Origin: Bacteroidota bacterium
GTDB taxonomy: Bacteria; Bacteroidota; Bacteroidia; Chitinophagales; Chitinophagaceae
NCBI GenBank assembly: GCA_023433265.1
Contig: JAEZDR010000090.1
Coordinates: forward strand, 1-17,813
Length of the DNA: 17,813 nucleotides
Direction: 5' to 3'
Part shown: positions 1-8,038 of the stretch, in pieces
Numbering within the stretch: the stretch's first letter is position 1
How the letters are laid out: the number at the start of each line of letters is the position of its first letter
Notes under the pieces: model-generated
What the model was told of the DNA's origin: nothing
Databases searched by the model: none
Seen by the model: the letters and a program-made list of their open reading frames with translations, nothing else
Program-made: the position numbers and the translations under genes

Positions 1-2
1 AT

Positions 3-1412
3 CCAAAGGTGCCTGTCCTTGCACTTACCGCGTCTGCTACTGCTGAAGTGGAAAAAGACATTGTTGAAAAGTTGCAGCTAAAGCAGCTCAAAACATTCAA
101 ACAATCGTTTAGCAGGCCTAACATATCCTACAGTGTGTTCAACTGCGAGAGTAAGATTAACAAGCTTCTCGAAATCCTGCAAAACGTTGCCGGATCAGCG
201 ATCGTTTATTGCAGCCTTCGCAGTGAAACCAGGTTTGTAGCCTCGTTGCTTCGCAGCAGTAATATAAATGCGGATTTCTACCACGCGGGCCTGAGCCATG
301 AAGACCGGGCGGCGAAGCAGTGTGCATGGACGGACGGCTTCACAAGGGTAATGGTGGCAACAAACGCCTTTGGAATGGGCATTGACAAACAGGATGTAAG
401 GACGGTGGTGCATTATAACATACCGGGCAGTTTAGAAAATTATTACCAGGAGTCTGGCCGGGCCGGCCGCGATGGTAAACCTGCCTATGCTGTGCTGCTG
501 TTTAATGAAGGCGATATAGAAGCCCTAAAACTCCAGCCACAAGTTCAGTATCCTTCTATTGAACAAGTGAAAGAAGTGTACACGCACCTCTGCAATCACC
601 TCCAGATAGAAAGCGGGGGCGGCGAAGGCATAAGTTACGACTTTGATCTTTTGAAATTCAGTAAGGCGTTCAAGCTGCATTTACATCTTACCGGCAGTGC
701 CATCAAGTTGTTAGACCTGGAAGGCCTGTTAACTGTAACTGACGGGTTTTACTTTCCCTCCAAGGTGGAGTTTACCACTAACCGGGAAACGATCAATCAG
801 TTTGAACAACTGAATCCATCGCTGGACGAAACCATCAAAGTGCTGTTGCGCACCTACCAGGGCATCTTTGATAACGAAGTGTCAGTGTACGAAAAGCAAC
901 TGGCAAAGCTGCTCAGGCTGTCGGTAACCGACGTAAAGCAACAACTCACTCTACTTCACAATCAACGAATCCTAAAGTACAAGCCCCAGCGCGAAACTCC
1001 CCATCTAACCTTCAATCATACACGCGTTCCGGCAGCCCACCTGCACATTGATGCTACCGTTCATAACAGGCGGCGCATCCTTGCAGCGCAGCGGGTAGAC
1101 ACGATGATTAGCTATGCCCGGCTTAAAGTTGCATGCCGCGGGGCTTATATTGCTGCTTACTTCAACCAGCCCGGGCTACCTGATTGCGGCGTTTGCGACA
1201 ATTGTTTAAACAAAAAGCGTTCTGCCGTACCTGATGCCAGGCAAATGCAGCAACATGTTTTATCGCTTACGGCCTCAGCACCCGCGCAGTTGCAGGCTAT
1301 TACAGCTTCCCTATCGCCGGTACAAAAAGCAGCGATGCTAGAGGCGGTCAATTTCCTGGTAGGCGAAGAATTGTTGTACCTGGACGCTGATGGATTCCTC
1401 CGGCAGCCCTAA
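3..1412 (+). CDS. recQ: RecQ-family ATP-dependent DNA helicase, N-terminus outside window (partial)
   Basis: The frame is open from the first complete codon, so the gene starts upstream and Walker A and the DEAH-type box are missing from view. Residue numbers count from the GTG at base 9, which is an internal codon and probably not the start. Visible superfamily 2 helicase motifs are motif III (LALTASAT, 4-11), motif IV (around 63-68, AIVYC), motif V (114-127, ending FGMGID) and the arginine-finger motif VI (QESGRAGRDG, 147-156). These identify a 3'-5' RecQ helicase, which acts in recombination and fork repair. Four cysteines (376, 393, 396, 399; CGVCDNC pattern) form the RecQ zinc site. The roughly 220 residues between motif VI and the zinc site are longer than in E. 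coli RecQ and look like winged-helix material, as in the shorter second RecQ paralogue of many Bacteroidota (family knowledge recalled, not searched). No HRDC domain is evident. It ends before a hairpin at 1450-1472. Confidence 0.93.
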   Translation, partial: PKVPVLALTASATAEVEKDIVEKLQLKQLKTFKQSFSRPNISYSVFNCESKINKLLEILQNVAGSAIVYCSLRSETRFVASLLRSSNINADFYHAGLSHEDRAAKQCAWTDGFTRVMVATNAFGMGIDKQDVRTVVHYNIPGSLENYYQESGRAGRDGKPAYAVLLFNEGDIEALKLQPQVQYPSIEQVKEVYTHLCNHLQIESGGGEGISYDFDLLKFSKAFKLHLHLTGSAIKLLDLEGLLTVTDGFYFPSKVEFTTNRETINQFEQLNPSLDETIKVLLRTYQGIFDNEVSVYEKQLAKLLRLSVTDVKQQLTLLHNQRILKYKPQRETPHLTFNHTRVPAAHLHIDATVHNRRRILAAQRVDTMISYARLKVACRGAYIAAYFNQPGLPDCGVCDNCLNKKRSAVPDARQMQQHVLSLTASAPAQLQAITASLSPVQKAAMLEAVNFLVGEELLYLDADGFLRQP

Positions 1413-1449
1413 GGGTTGAAGCCATGCATTTACCGTTACTCAAATTATT

Positions 1450-1472
1450 GGCAACGGCTGCTTGCCGTGGCC
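1450..1472 (+). terminator. Probable terminator of recQ
   Basis: Arms GGCAACGGC (1450-1458) and GCCGTGGCC (1464-1472) form a 9-bp stem with one mismatch and a 5-base loop. A T-rich stretch follows (1473-1490), ending in five T, though it is not one uniform T run. The position, 38 bases after the recQ stop and before the M16 start, fits an intrinsic terminator. Confidence 0.5.
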
Positions 1473-1491
1473 TATTCTTACCTTATTTTTA
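1461..1491 (+). promoter_or_regulatory. Candidate Bacteroidota-type promoter for the M16 pair
   Basis: CTTG at 1461-1464 and TATTTTTA at 1484-1491 are 19 bases apart. They match the Bacteroidota -33 (TTTG) and -7 (TAnnTTTG) elements at 3 of 4 and 7 of 8 fixed or free positions. Transcription would start near 1498, giving a leader of about 20 bases to the ATG at 1520. The -33 part lies within the recQ terminator hairpin, so the two calls share bases. AT-rich sequence gives such matches by chance, so this is tentative. Confidence 0.35.
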
Positions 1492-1519
1492 CAACCAAAC
1501 TATTTTAAACAAATTCATT

Positions 1520-2833
1520 ATGCTTATGCTAAGAACTACTCTTGCACTGGCTGCCATTGCTTGCTGTGTAACGGTTTCTGCACAAAAAGTGAATTTTACG
1601 GAGTACGACCTCGATAACGGTCTGCACGTAATTCTGCACCAGGACAAGACAGCTCCCGTGGTGGTTGTGTCTGTTATGTACCATGTAGGAAGTAAAAACG
1701 AAGACACTGCACGTACGGGATTTGCACACTTCTTCGAACATCTTTTGTTTGAAGGTTCCAAAAACATTAAAAGGGGTGAGTTTATGAAGACGGTTTCCAG
1801 CAACGGGGGCCAGAACAACGCAAACACCACCCAGGACCGTACTTTTTATTATGAGGTGTTTCCTTCAAACCAACTTGAGCTTGGGCTCTGGCTGGAAAGT
1901 GAAAGAATGTTACACCCTGTAATTGGCCAGGAAGGCGTTGATATCCAAAACGAAGTTGTGAAGGAAGAGAAGAGAATGCGCGTGGACAATCAGCCTTATG
2001 GTGGGTTCAGCAACGAGATTTTTAGCCGCCTCTTCACCAAGCATCCTTACAGGTGGGTTCCTATCGGAAGTATGGAGCACCTGGATGCCGCCCGGTTAGA
2101 TGAGTTCATTGCGTTTTTTAAAAAGTACTATGTACCTAACAATGCTGTGTTGAGCATTGCGGGAGATATTGATATAGAAAAAACGAAGCAACTGGTGAAG
2201 GCTTACTTTGGAGCCATACCTAAGGGCGCTCCGGTTATACAGCCAAAGATCCAGGAAGATCCAATTACCAGTGAACTGATAGATACAGCTTATGATGCTA
2301 ACATCCAGATTCCTGCGGTGTTTGCGGCTTACCGTGTTCCGGGTATCACTACCAGGGATGCTAAAGTGATGGAAATGATTTCTTCGGTATTGTCGGGCGG
2401 AGCTAGTTCCAGGCTTTACAAAAAGATGGTAGACGAAAAGAAGAATGCCTTACAGGTAGCAGCTTTCAATTATTCGCTTGAAGACTATGGCGCTTACATC
2501 ACGCTCGCTTTACCAAACAATAACGCCAAGCTTGAAGACCTGCTGAAGGATATGGATGACGAAATTAAGAAGTTGCAGACCGACCTGATAAGTGAGGCAG
2601 ACTACAACAAACTGCAAAACCAATTCGAGAATAGCTATGTGAGTGCAAACACAAGGATGTTGGGTGTGGCTGAAAATCTTGCGGATGGATATACTTTCTA
2701 TCGCAACACCAATCACATTAATGAAGAGTTGAACCAGATTCGCAAAATTACCAGGGAAGAGATCAGGGATGCTGCGCGTAAGTACCTGAACCCTAACCAG
2801 AGAGTAGTTCTTTATTATTTGCCTGGTAAATAA
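1520..2833 (+). CDS. Secreted M16 family zinc metallopeptidase (insulinase-like), catalytic member of a pair
   Basis: This 437-residue protein begins with a signal peptide (about 1-21, ending VSA before QKV), so it is exported to the periplasm or beyond. I chose the ATG at 1520; the frame is open from 1424, but that longer N-terminus would put about 32 odd residues in front of a clean signal peptide. The inverted zinc motif HFFEH is at 70-74, with H70 and H74 as ligands and E73 as the catalytic base. The third ligand should be E150 in the KEEKR segment, 76 residues later, the usual M16 spacing. The later SRLY segment keeps Arg298, but Val occupies the place where the substrate-binding Tyr of the R/Y pair is expected. 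The next gene has the opposite pattern, which suggests a heterodimer. The two genes are 38 nt apart and probably form one operon. The substrate is unknown. Confidence 0.92.
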   Translation: MLMLRTTLALAAIACCVTVSAQKVNFTEYDLDNGLHVILHQDKTAPVVVVSVMYHVGSKNEDTARTGFAHFFEHLLFEGSKNIKRGEFMKTVSSNGGQNNANTTQDRTFYYEVFPSNQLELGLWLESERMLHPVIGQEGVDIQNEVVKEEKRMRVDNQPYGGFSNEIFSRLFTKHPYRWVPIGSMEHLDAARLDEFIAFFKKYYVPNNAVLSIAGDIDIEKTKQLVKAYFGAIPKGAPVIQPKIQEDPITSELIDTAYDANIQIPAVFAAYRVPGITTRDAKVMEMISSVLSGGASSRLYKKMVDEKKNALQVAAFNYSLEDYGAYITLALPNNNAKLEDLLKDMDDEIKKLQTDLISEADYNKLQNQFENSYVSANTRMLGVAENLADGYTFYRNTNHINEELNQIRKITREEIRDAARKYLNPNQRVVLYYLPGK

Positions 2834-2871
2834 ACATCCTTCAAAGTCACATTACAAACTAAACTTAATTT

Positions 2872-4968
2872 ATGAAAAAGATATTCTTGATTATAGCAGG
2901 CGCCTTCCTGATACAGGGAGCTTCTGCACAGGAAATTGACAGGAGCAAAAAGCCTAAGGCGGGCCCTGCCCCTGTGATCTCTATTAAAGACCCAGCAATG
3001 TTTAAGCTGGCCAATGGCATCACGGTGTTGGTTGTAGAAAACCACAAGTTGCCAAAGGTTTCCGTAACGTACAGCATAGACGCAGGCCCCATTACCGAGG
3101 GTAAAAAAGCAGGTGTTACCAGCCTCATGGGGCAGATGCTGAATGAGGGCACTTTAAAAAGATCAAAAGCAGAGTTTGACGAGCAGGTGGATATGCTTGG
3201 CGCTGATGTAGGTATTAGTGCAGGCGGTGGCAGCGCTTCGGCACTGACGCGCTATTTTGATAAAGCTTTTTCCCTGATGGCAGAGGCCATTAAGCAGCCT
3301 GCCTTTACGCAGGAGTCATTCGATAAACTGAAGTCGCAGGCAATTACCGGCCTTAAGGCAAGTGAGAAGAGCGCAAAGGCTATTTCGTCCCGTGTAACAA
3401 ATGCACTTGCCTACGGTGTTAACCATCCTAAAGGCGAATACGAAAGTGAAGAAACCATTAATGCAATCACCCTTGCAGATATCAAGGAAGCTTACCGTAA
3501 GTACATCACTCCATCAAGAGGTTACCTTACGTTCGTAGGTGACATTACACCTGCCAAGGCGCTCGCGCTTGCTAAGAAAGAGTTTGAATCCTGGAAAGGC
3601 ACTCAGTTGGTGCTTCCTAAATTGCCTGCAGTAAACAATCCTGCAAAAACAGAGATCAATCTCATAGACGTTCCAAATGCAGTGCAGGCTGAAGTAACGG
3701 TGCTTAACCTGGTTAACCTTCCTATGAGCAGCCCTGATTATTTTCCCATTTTGCTGGCTAACCAAATCCTGGGAGGCGGAAGCGAAAGCAGGTTGTTTAT
3801 GAACCTGCGGGAGAAGCATAGCTTTACTTATGGCGCCTATTCAAGTGTGGGTACAGGCAGGTTTCAAAGCACATTTGAAGCATCTGCAGCGGTGCGTAAT
3901 GAGAAAGCTGACAGTGCTGTACAGGAAATACTGCGCGAGATCAGCACCATGCGTACAAAAACTGTAAGCGACCAGGAACTGGCTGATGCCAAAATGCTTT
4001 ACAATGGCAATTTCGCAATCGGTATGGAAAATCCTGCCCGTATTGCCGGTTTTGCGTCAAACATTCTTATCAATAATCTTCCTAAAGATTTCTACAGGAC
4101 CTACCTTCAGAAAATTAATGCTGTAACGAAGCAGGACATCCAACGGGTAGCTCAGAAATACTTCAATCACGACAATACCCGCATTGTTGTAGTTGGTAAA
4201 GCGTCTGCCTTAAAAGATAATCTTGCTAAACTCGGTTACCCGGTTGTAGAATACGACAAGTGGGCTATGAAAGTGGTACCAGGCAACAACAAAGCAAATG
4301 AAGCTGCTGTTGCAGGGGTGGATGCAACCAAGGTGATGAACGACTATTTAGATGCTATTGGCGGAAAAGATCAACTGAATGCTGTAAAGTCTATTTCCGT
4401 AGAAATGGATATGCAAATGCAGGGAATGCCACTAACGGGTATACAGAAAAAAATGGCTCCGAATAAGGAACTTATGGTTGTTATGATGCAAGGCCAGGCA
4501 GTAAATAAGCAGGTTTTCGATGGAGAAAAAGGCTACGAAGAACAAATGGGCCGTAAAAGCGACATGGAAGCCGGCGATATTGCTGAAAAGAAAGCAAATA
4601 CCAGCATTTTCGATCAGTTGAGCATTCTGAACAACAAAGCGTACAAGCTGTCAATAAAAGGAATTGAGAAGATCAATGGCGCTGATGCTTACAAAGTGGA
4701 AGTTGTATCGCCGGGTGGTAGCACAAATACCCAGTATTATGATGTTAAAACCAAATTCCTTCTGCGTGAGGAGGAAGATGAGGAAGGCCCGGGTGGTATG
4801 CAGGTAACTGTAACCAAGGACTATTCTGACTATAAGAAAGTGGGTAACATTATGATTCCACACCAGATAACCATTACACAGGCGGCAGGTGGACAGTCAA
4901 TGGAAATACCCATGACGGTTAAATCTGTGAAACTGAATGAAGGCGTAAGCGAAGCTGACTTTAAATAG
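2872..4968 (+). CDS. Non-catalytic M16 family protein with fused C-terminal lipoprotein-sorting-like domain
   Basis: This 698-residue protein has a signal peptide (1-19, ending ASA before QEI). Residues about 40-460 are two M16 halves. At the place of the HxxEH zinc motif it has S84, L85, M86, G87, Q88, so both histidines and the catalytic Glu are absent and it should be inactive alone. It keeps the C-terminal R/Y pair (R307 in SRLF and Y320 in FTYG), which in M16B proteins binds substrate. Its upstream neighbour has the zinc site but lacks that Tyr, so the two probably form one heterodimeric peptidase, as described for a Sphingomonas M16B pair (recalled). Residues about 484-698 form an extra domain beginning YLDAIGGKDQL and rich in short beta strands, resembling the LolA-like 'outer membrane lipoprotein-sorting' fold. 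That last assignment is by eye and uncertain. A strong terminator follows. Confidence 0.9.
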   Translation: MKKIFLIIAGAFLIQGASAQEIDRSKKPKAGPAPVISIKDPAMFKLANGITVLVVENHKLPKVSVTYSIDAGPITEGKKAGVTSLMGQMLNEGTLKRSKAEFDEQVDMLGADVGISAGGGSASALTRYFDKAFSLMAEAIKQPAFTQESFDKLKSQAITGLKASEKSAKAISSRVTNALAYGVNHPKGEYESEETINAITLADIKEAYRKYITPSRGYLTFVGDITPAKALALAKKEFESWKGTQLVLPKLPAVNNPAKTEINLIDVPNAVQAEVTVLNLVNLPMSSPDYFPILLANQILGGGSESRLFMNLREKHSFTYGAYSSVGTGRFQSTFEASAAVRNEKADSAVQEILREISTMRTKTVSDQELADAKMLYNGNFAIGMENPARIAGFASNILINNLPKDFYRTYLQKINAVTKQDIQRVAQKYFNHDNTRIVVVGKASALKDNLAKLGYPVVEYDKWAMKVVPGNNKANEAAVAGVDATKVMNDYLDAIGGKDQLNAVKSISVEMDMQMQGMPLTGIQKKMAPNKELMVVMMQGQAVNKQVFDGEKGYEEQMGRKSDMEAGDIAEKKANTSIFDQLSILNNKAYKLSIKGIEKINGADAYKVEVVSPGGSTNTQYYDVKTKFLLREEEDEEGPGGMQVTVTKDYSDYKKVGNIMIPHQITITQAAGGQSMEIPMTVKSVKLNEGVSEADFK

Positions 4969-4985
4969 CCTGGCTTACAAACATA

Positions 4986-5015
4986 AGAAAACCGCCCTCC
5001 AGGGGGCGGTTTTCT
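4986..5015. terminator. Bidirectional intrinsic terminator between convergent genes
   Basis: Arms AGAAAACCGCCC (4986-4997) and GGGCGGTTTTCT (5004-5015) pair perfectly over 12 bp with a 6-base loop. The outer A and T runs let it work in both directions, serving the M16 operon on the plus strand and the beta-barrel gene ending at 5077 on the minus strand. Confidence 0.9.
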
Positions 5016-5076
5016 GTTTATGTATCCTTTCAAGGCAAGCAAGCTTCTGGTCCGCAATGCGTATAGTACAAGTTGT

Positions 5077-5661
5077 TTAGAGTAGCTTTAAACCTACGCC
5101 AAGTTGAATCTGTTGGTGCTTCCATTTGCCGCTGTTATCCACGTCGCTAATATTTGTCAGGCCAATATTATAGCGTCCATATATTCTAAATGAGCTGATA
5201 TTTACCTGCAGGCCTGCCACCATAGCAAAATCGCCTCCTTTGAAAGCGCTCTTTCCGTTGGACCATAAATTATCATTCCTGTTCATTAAGATGCTGAACT
5301 GCGGCCCTGCATTGAGCGTGATAAACTTATTGATGTTGTAGCGAAGCAAGATGGGGATTGAAAGGTAGTTAAGCTTTACATCCCGGGTATTGTGAAATCC
5401 CACTACCTGCGCCAGGGAAGTATCCATTTTGCTGGTTGTTTGGCTGAATAACAATTCGGGTTGAATACCCCACTTATCGCTCAGGTTCAACTCTGCAAAA
5501 GCGCCTGCCTGGTAGGAGGTATTGAAAGCGTCCCTGAACCTTACTCCATCAATCTTGGTTAGATTGGCACCTAGTTTAACACCGAGCGCAAACCCGGACT
5601 GTGCCTGCAATGTTGAGAATGCGCAAACAAGCACTGCAGCCAATACGAATAACTTTTTCAT
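5077..5661 (-). CDS. Porin-family outer-membrane beta-barrel protein
   Basis: This 194-residue protein has a typical signal peptide (1-20, ending LQA before QSG). The mature part alternates polar and hydrophobic residues in short strands, starting with a GVKLGANLTKIDG segment and including a FAELNLSDKWGIQPELLFSQ-type strand pair. This is the pattern of the PF13568-like 'outer membrane protein beta-barrel' family, which is very common in Bacteroidota. It should sit in the outer membrane as a small, about eight-stranded barrel. Its function is unknown, and the family shows no catalytic residues. It lies 52 nt or more downstream of hpt on the same strand, which is enough room for its own promoter. 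A perfect 13-base palindrome abuts its start codon (see 5662-5674). Confidence 0.88.
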   Translation of the reverse strand: MKKLFVLAAVLVCAFSTLQAQSGFALGVKLGANLTKIDGVRFRDAFNTSYQAGAFAELNLSDKWGIQPELLFSQTTSKMDTSLAQVVGFHNTRDVKLNYLSIPILLRYNINKFITLNAGPQFSILMNRNDNLWSNGKSAFKGGDFAMVAGLQVNISSFRIYGRYNIGLTNISDVDNSGKWKHQQIQLGVGLKLL

Positions 5662-5674
5662 GTAAACCGTTTAC
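5662..5674. promoter_or_regulatory. Perfect palindrome immediately upstream of the beta-barrel gene start
   Basis: The sequence GTAAACCGTTTAC has 6-bp perfect arms around one central base and touches the ATG of the minus-strand gene at 5661. It could be a repressor operator, or a short mRNA hairpin occluding the start. No regulator is identified in the window, and a 6-bp palindrome can occur by chance. Confidence 0.3.
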
Positions 5675-5713
5675 TGAAAAAGGGTCAATACTTATGCCAT
5701 TAGCTGTTGCCTG

Positions 5714-6250
5714 CTAAGCAAGTTGGTAAAGTGCGGGAAGATTACGTCCCAGGCCGTCATAATCGAGGCCGTATCCCAGTACAAAGCGGTTGGGTATGGT
5801 AAAACAGCAATAATCTATTTCTACAGGATGAATGGTTGCTGCCGGTTTGTGTAGCAACACGGCAACTTTTAGTGAAGCGGGGTTTTGGTTTTTAAGCTGC
5901 GGCAGAAACTGGTTGATGGTTTTGCCTGTGTCGATGATGTCCTCAAGCACAATTACATCACGATTGGTTACGTCTGTATCAAGCCCAATGGCTGTAATTA
6001 CATGACCGGTGCTTTTTGTTCCTTTATAGGATGCTAGCTTAATGAAGCAAATTTCTGCGTCTATTTTCAGTTCTTTGAAAAGGTCGGCGGCAAACATGAA
6101 AGCACCGTTAAGCACGGCAATAAACACAGGTTTTTTGTTCTTGTAATCCTGGTTCATGCGGCCTGCAAGTTCCTTTATCTTTTCTTTAATTTCCTGCTCA
6201 GAAATGTAAGGAACGAACTCTTTGTCGTGTACGGTGATTGCTGCAGACAT
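5714..6250 (-). CDS. hpt: Hypoxanthine phosphoribosyltransferase
   Basis: This cytosolic purine-salvage enzyme joins hypoxanthine or guanine to PRPP to make IMP or GMP. At 178 residues it has the usual family length. Visible motifs are the PRPP loop VIVLEDIIDTGKT (99-111, with the acidic ED pair), the N-terminal VLNGAFMF segment (46-53), the flexible-loop SYKGT (74-78), and the C-terminal FVLGYGLDYDGLGRNLP (156-172), which contacts base and metal. I chose the ATG at 6250. The frame continues upstream to a GTG at 6286, which would add 12 residues with no counterpart in the family as I know it. It follows the glucosaminidase gene by 38 nt on the same strand and may be cotranscribed with it. Confidence 0.95.
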   Translation of the reverse strand: MSAAITVHDKEFVPYISEQEIKEKIKELAGRMNQDYKNKKPVFIAVLNGAFMFAADLFKELKIDAEICFIKLASYKGTKSTGHVITAIGLDTDVTNRDVIVLEDIIDTGKTINQFLPQLKNQNPASLKVAVLLHKPAATIHPVEIDYCCFTIPNRFVLGYGLDYDGLGRNLPALYQLA

Positions 6251-6288
6251 AAACTGGTTTGTTGCTGCAATATTAAGGCAAAACACTA

Positions 6289-7395
6289 TCAGCTGGAAGC
6301 TGTAGCGCCGGAGCTTGCCAATTTAGGGGCGGCAACGGCGGGGGAGCGGAGGTAAAGTTTTTGGCCTGCAGCCGGCATGTCGCCTTTTTGAAGCTTATTA
6401 TAGAGCAGGAGACTTTCCATTCTTATTCCTTCCCTTTGAGATACCTCGCGAAGTGTTTCGTTTGGTGCAATTATGCAGTAGTCTTTTGCGCCTTTCTTTG
6501 CTTTCTTTTGCAGAAACAGGAGCTGGTCCTGGTCTAAAATCTCCATCTCCTCCATTTCATTGAACTCAAGCAGCTTATTGTAGGCTATATTATGTTTTGT
6601 TGCTAATGCCAACAGCGAAGTTCCTGCCTGTGCGTAAACTACCTGCACATTATTAATAAAGAAAACTCCCTGTGGGTAGTTTGGTTTCACGGTGGTAACG
6701 GCTACTGGTTCCTCGATGGTTGTTGAGGCAACGGTAACGGTAACCTGTGGTGTGGATACGCTGGCATTTCCTGCCTTTGCGGATACAACTTCATCGGCCA
6801 ACGATTGAGCTTTGCCAGGTACAGCCTGTTCTGTTGCGGGTGGAGTATTGATAGCAAATACTTCTTTTTGTTTTTGGTTATGCATGTTTAATGCAATGAG
6901 CGTGTATTGCTGAAGGTTGTTCTCCACAATGGTTTTTATCAGCATTTCGGGGTAGCGGGGATTGGTGGCATAACCTGCGCGCTTCAATCCCTTTGCCCAT
7001 CCTTCATAATCAGTAGGATCAAGCTTGAAAAGGAAAGCATAATGTGCCCTGGTCTTAAGGAAATCAGAGTGATCCCTAAAGCTTTCGGCGGCAGTGCCAT
7101 AAACCCTGAAGCATTCACCTCTTGCATCGTCGTCATGGTAAGTTTTATCACCTGTCCAATCGTTTTTACACTTAATTCCGAAATGATTATTAGAACGAAG
7201 AACCAGGGGGCTCTGGCCGGCCTGTGTTTCAATAATGCCCTGTGCCAGTTTTATGGATGCCGGTACGCCGGTGCGCAACATTTCCTGTATGGCTATTTCT
7301 TTATGCGCATCAATATAGGCTTGTATTGCCGGGCTTTGCGCCCGACACATGGCCGTAGAAAATAAAAGTAGTACAGCTAAAAATAGATTCTTCAT
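6289..7395 (-). CDS. Secreted glucosaminidase (GH73-like) with two C-terminal LysM-like repeats
   Basis: This 368-residue exported protein should cut the glycan strands of peptidoglycan between N-acetylglucosamine and N-acetylmuramic acid. It has a signal peptide (1-19, ending CRA before QSP). The catalytic domain spans about 22-165, with the probable general acid E56 in the GIIETQAG segment, the NNHFGIKC motif at 69-76, and the YATNPRYPEML region near 142-152; all are typical of FlgJ/AcmA-type glucosaminidases. A Thr/Val/Ala-rich linker (about 175-240) leads to two LysM-like repeats (about 250-296 and 306-350), which normally bind cell-wall glycan. It starts 4 nt after the O-methyltransferase stop, so the two are very likely cotranscribed. 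A role in cell-wall remodelling is inferred from the domains. Confidence 0.9.
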   Translation of the reverse strand: MKNLFLAVLLLFSTAMCRAQSPAIQAYIDAHKEIAIQEMLRTGVPASIKLAQGIIETQAGQSPLVLRSNNHFGIKCKNDWTGDKTYHDDDARGECFRVYGTAAESFRDHSDFLKTRAHYAFLFKLDPTDYEGWAKGLKRAGYATNPRYPEMLIKTIVENNLQQYTLIALNMHNQKQKEVFAINTPPATEQAVPGKAQSLADEVVSAKAGNASVSTPQVTVTVASTTIEEPVAVTTVKPNYPQGVFFINNVQVVYAQAGTSLLALATKHNIAYNKLLEFNEMEEMEILDQDQLLFLQKKAKKGAKDYCIIAPNETLREVSQREGIRMESLLLYNKLQKGDMPAAGQKLYLRSPAVAAPKLASSGATASS

Positions 7396-7399
7396 CAGG

Positions 7400-8038
7400 T
7401 TATTTCTTTTTTATCAGCAGTAGTCCATCACGTAACGTAATGAGCACCTGCTCAGTTCTTGCATCAGCCGCAACGTGCCTGTTGAATGCTTGTATGGCAA
7501 GGGCATTTTTGCCTTTCACTTCCTCTTCTAATACCTGCCCGTGAAACAGCACGTTATCAGCAATAATCAATCCGTTCTCACTTAGCCGGGGTAGCACGAG
7601 TTCATAATAGTCAATGTAACCGGTTTTGTCAGCGTCTATAAAAACAAGGTCCCATTTCCCTTCCAGTTTTGGAATGATCTCAAGCGCATTACCTATATGC
7701 AAATTTATTCTATTATCTTTTTTTGCCTCTTTAAAATAAGCTTTAGCAGTAATAGCGTCCTGCTCCCTCAATTCTATGGTGTCCAGGGTTCCCCCGTCGT
7801 CCAGGCCTTCGGCAAGGCAGAGTGCGCTATAGCCTGTAAATGTGCCTATTTCGAGAATTCTTTGCGGTCTTAACAACTTACTCAGCAGTTGCAGAAACAT
7901 GCCCTGAACGCGACTGCTTAGCATATGGGCATGCGGATGTTCTTTAAGGGTTTTTTCATGTAGCTCTAACAGCAGCGCCGGCTGGGAACTCGTTAGCTCT
8001 TCGGCGTAGCGCTCAGCAAGTTCACTAACCAATTCCAT
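7400..8038 (-). CDS. SAM-dependent O-methyltransferase (caffeoyl-CoA/catechol OMT family)
   Basis: This 212-residue soluble enzyme belongs to the Methyltransf_3 (PF01596-like) family, which transfers a methyl group from S-adenosylmethionine to a hydroxyl, usually on a catechol. The SAM-binding motif ILEIGTFTGYS is at 61-71. The metal-binding acidic cluster is visible as D135 in VFIDADK and D161-N162 in IADNVL, so a divalent cation is expected. I chose the ATG at 8038; the frame runs on to 8092, but that would overlap the upstream symporter by 68 nt and add an unconserved tail. With this start the overlap is 14 nt, which suggests translational coupling. The physiological substrate cannot be read from the sequence. 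Confidence 0.9.
   Translation of the reverse strand: MELVSELAERYAEELTSSQPALLLELHEKTLKEHPHAHMLSSRVQGMFLQLLSKLLRPQRILEIGTFTGYSALCLAEGLDDGGTLDTIELREQDAITAKAYFKEAKKDNRINLHIGNALEIIPKLEGKWDLVFIDADKTGYIDYYELVLPRLSENGLIIADNVLFHGQVLEEEVKGKNALAIQAFNRHVAADARTEQVLITLRDGLLLIKKK

Noticed and set aside
1424..1519. Longer N-terminus for the first M16 protein
   Set aside because: It would precede a clean signal peptide with about 32 residues that overlap the recQ terminator and candidate promoter.
5135..5143. TTATCCACG, one base from a DnaA box
   Set aside because: It is a single near-match inside the coding sequence of the beta-barrel gene, far from dnaA, and not part of a cluster.
6907..7365. 152-codon open frame antisense to the glucosaminidase
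   Set aside because: It lies opposite a gene with clear domains and catalytic residues, and its translation shows no recognisable motif. It is a shadow frame.
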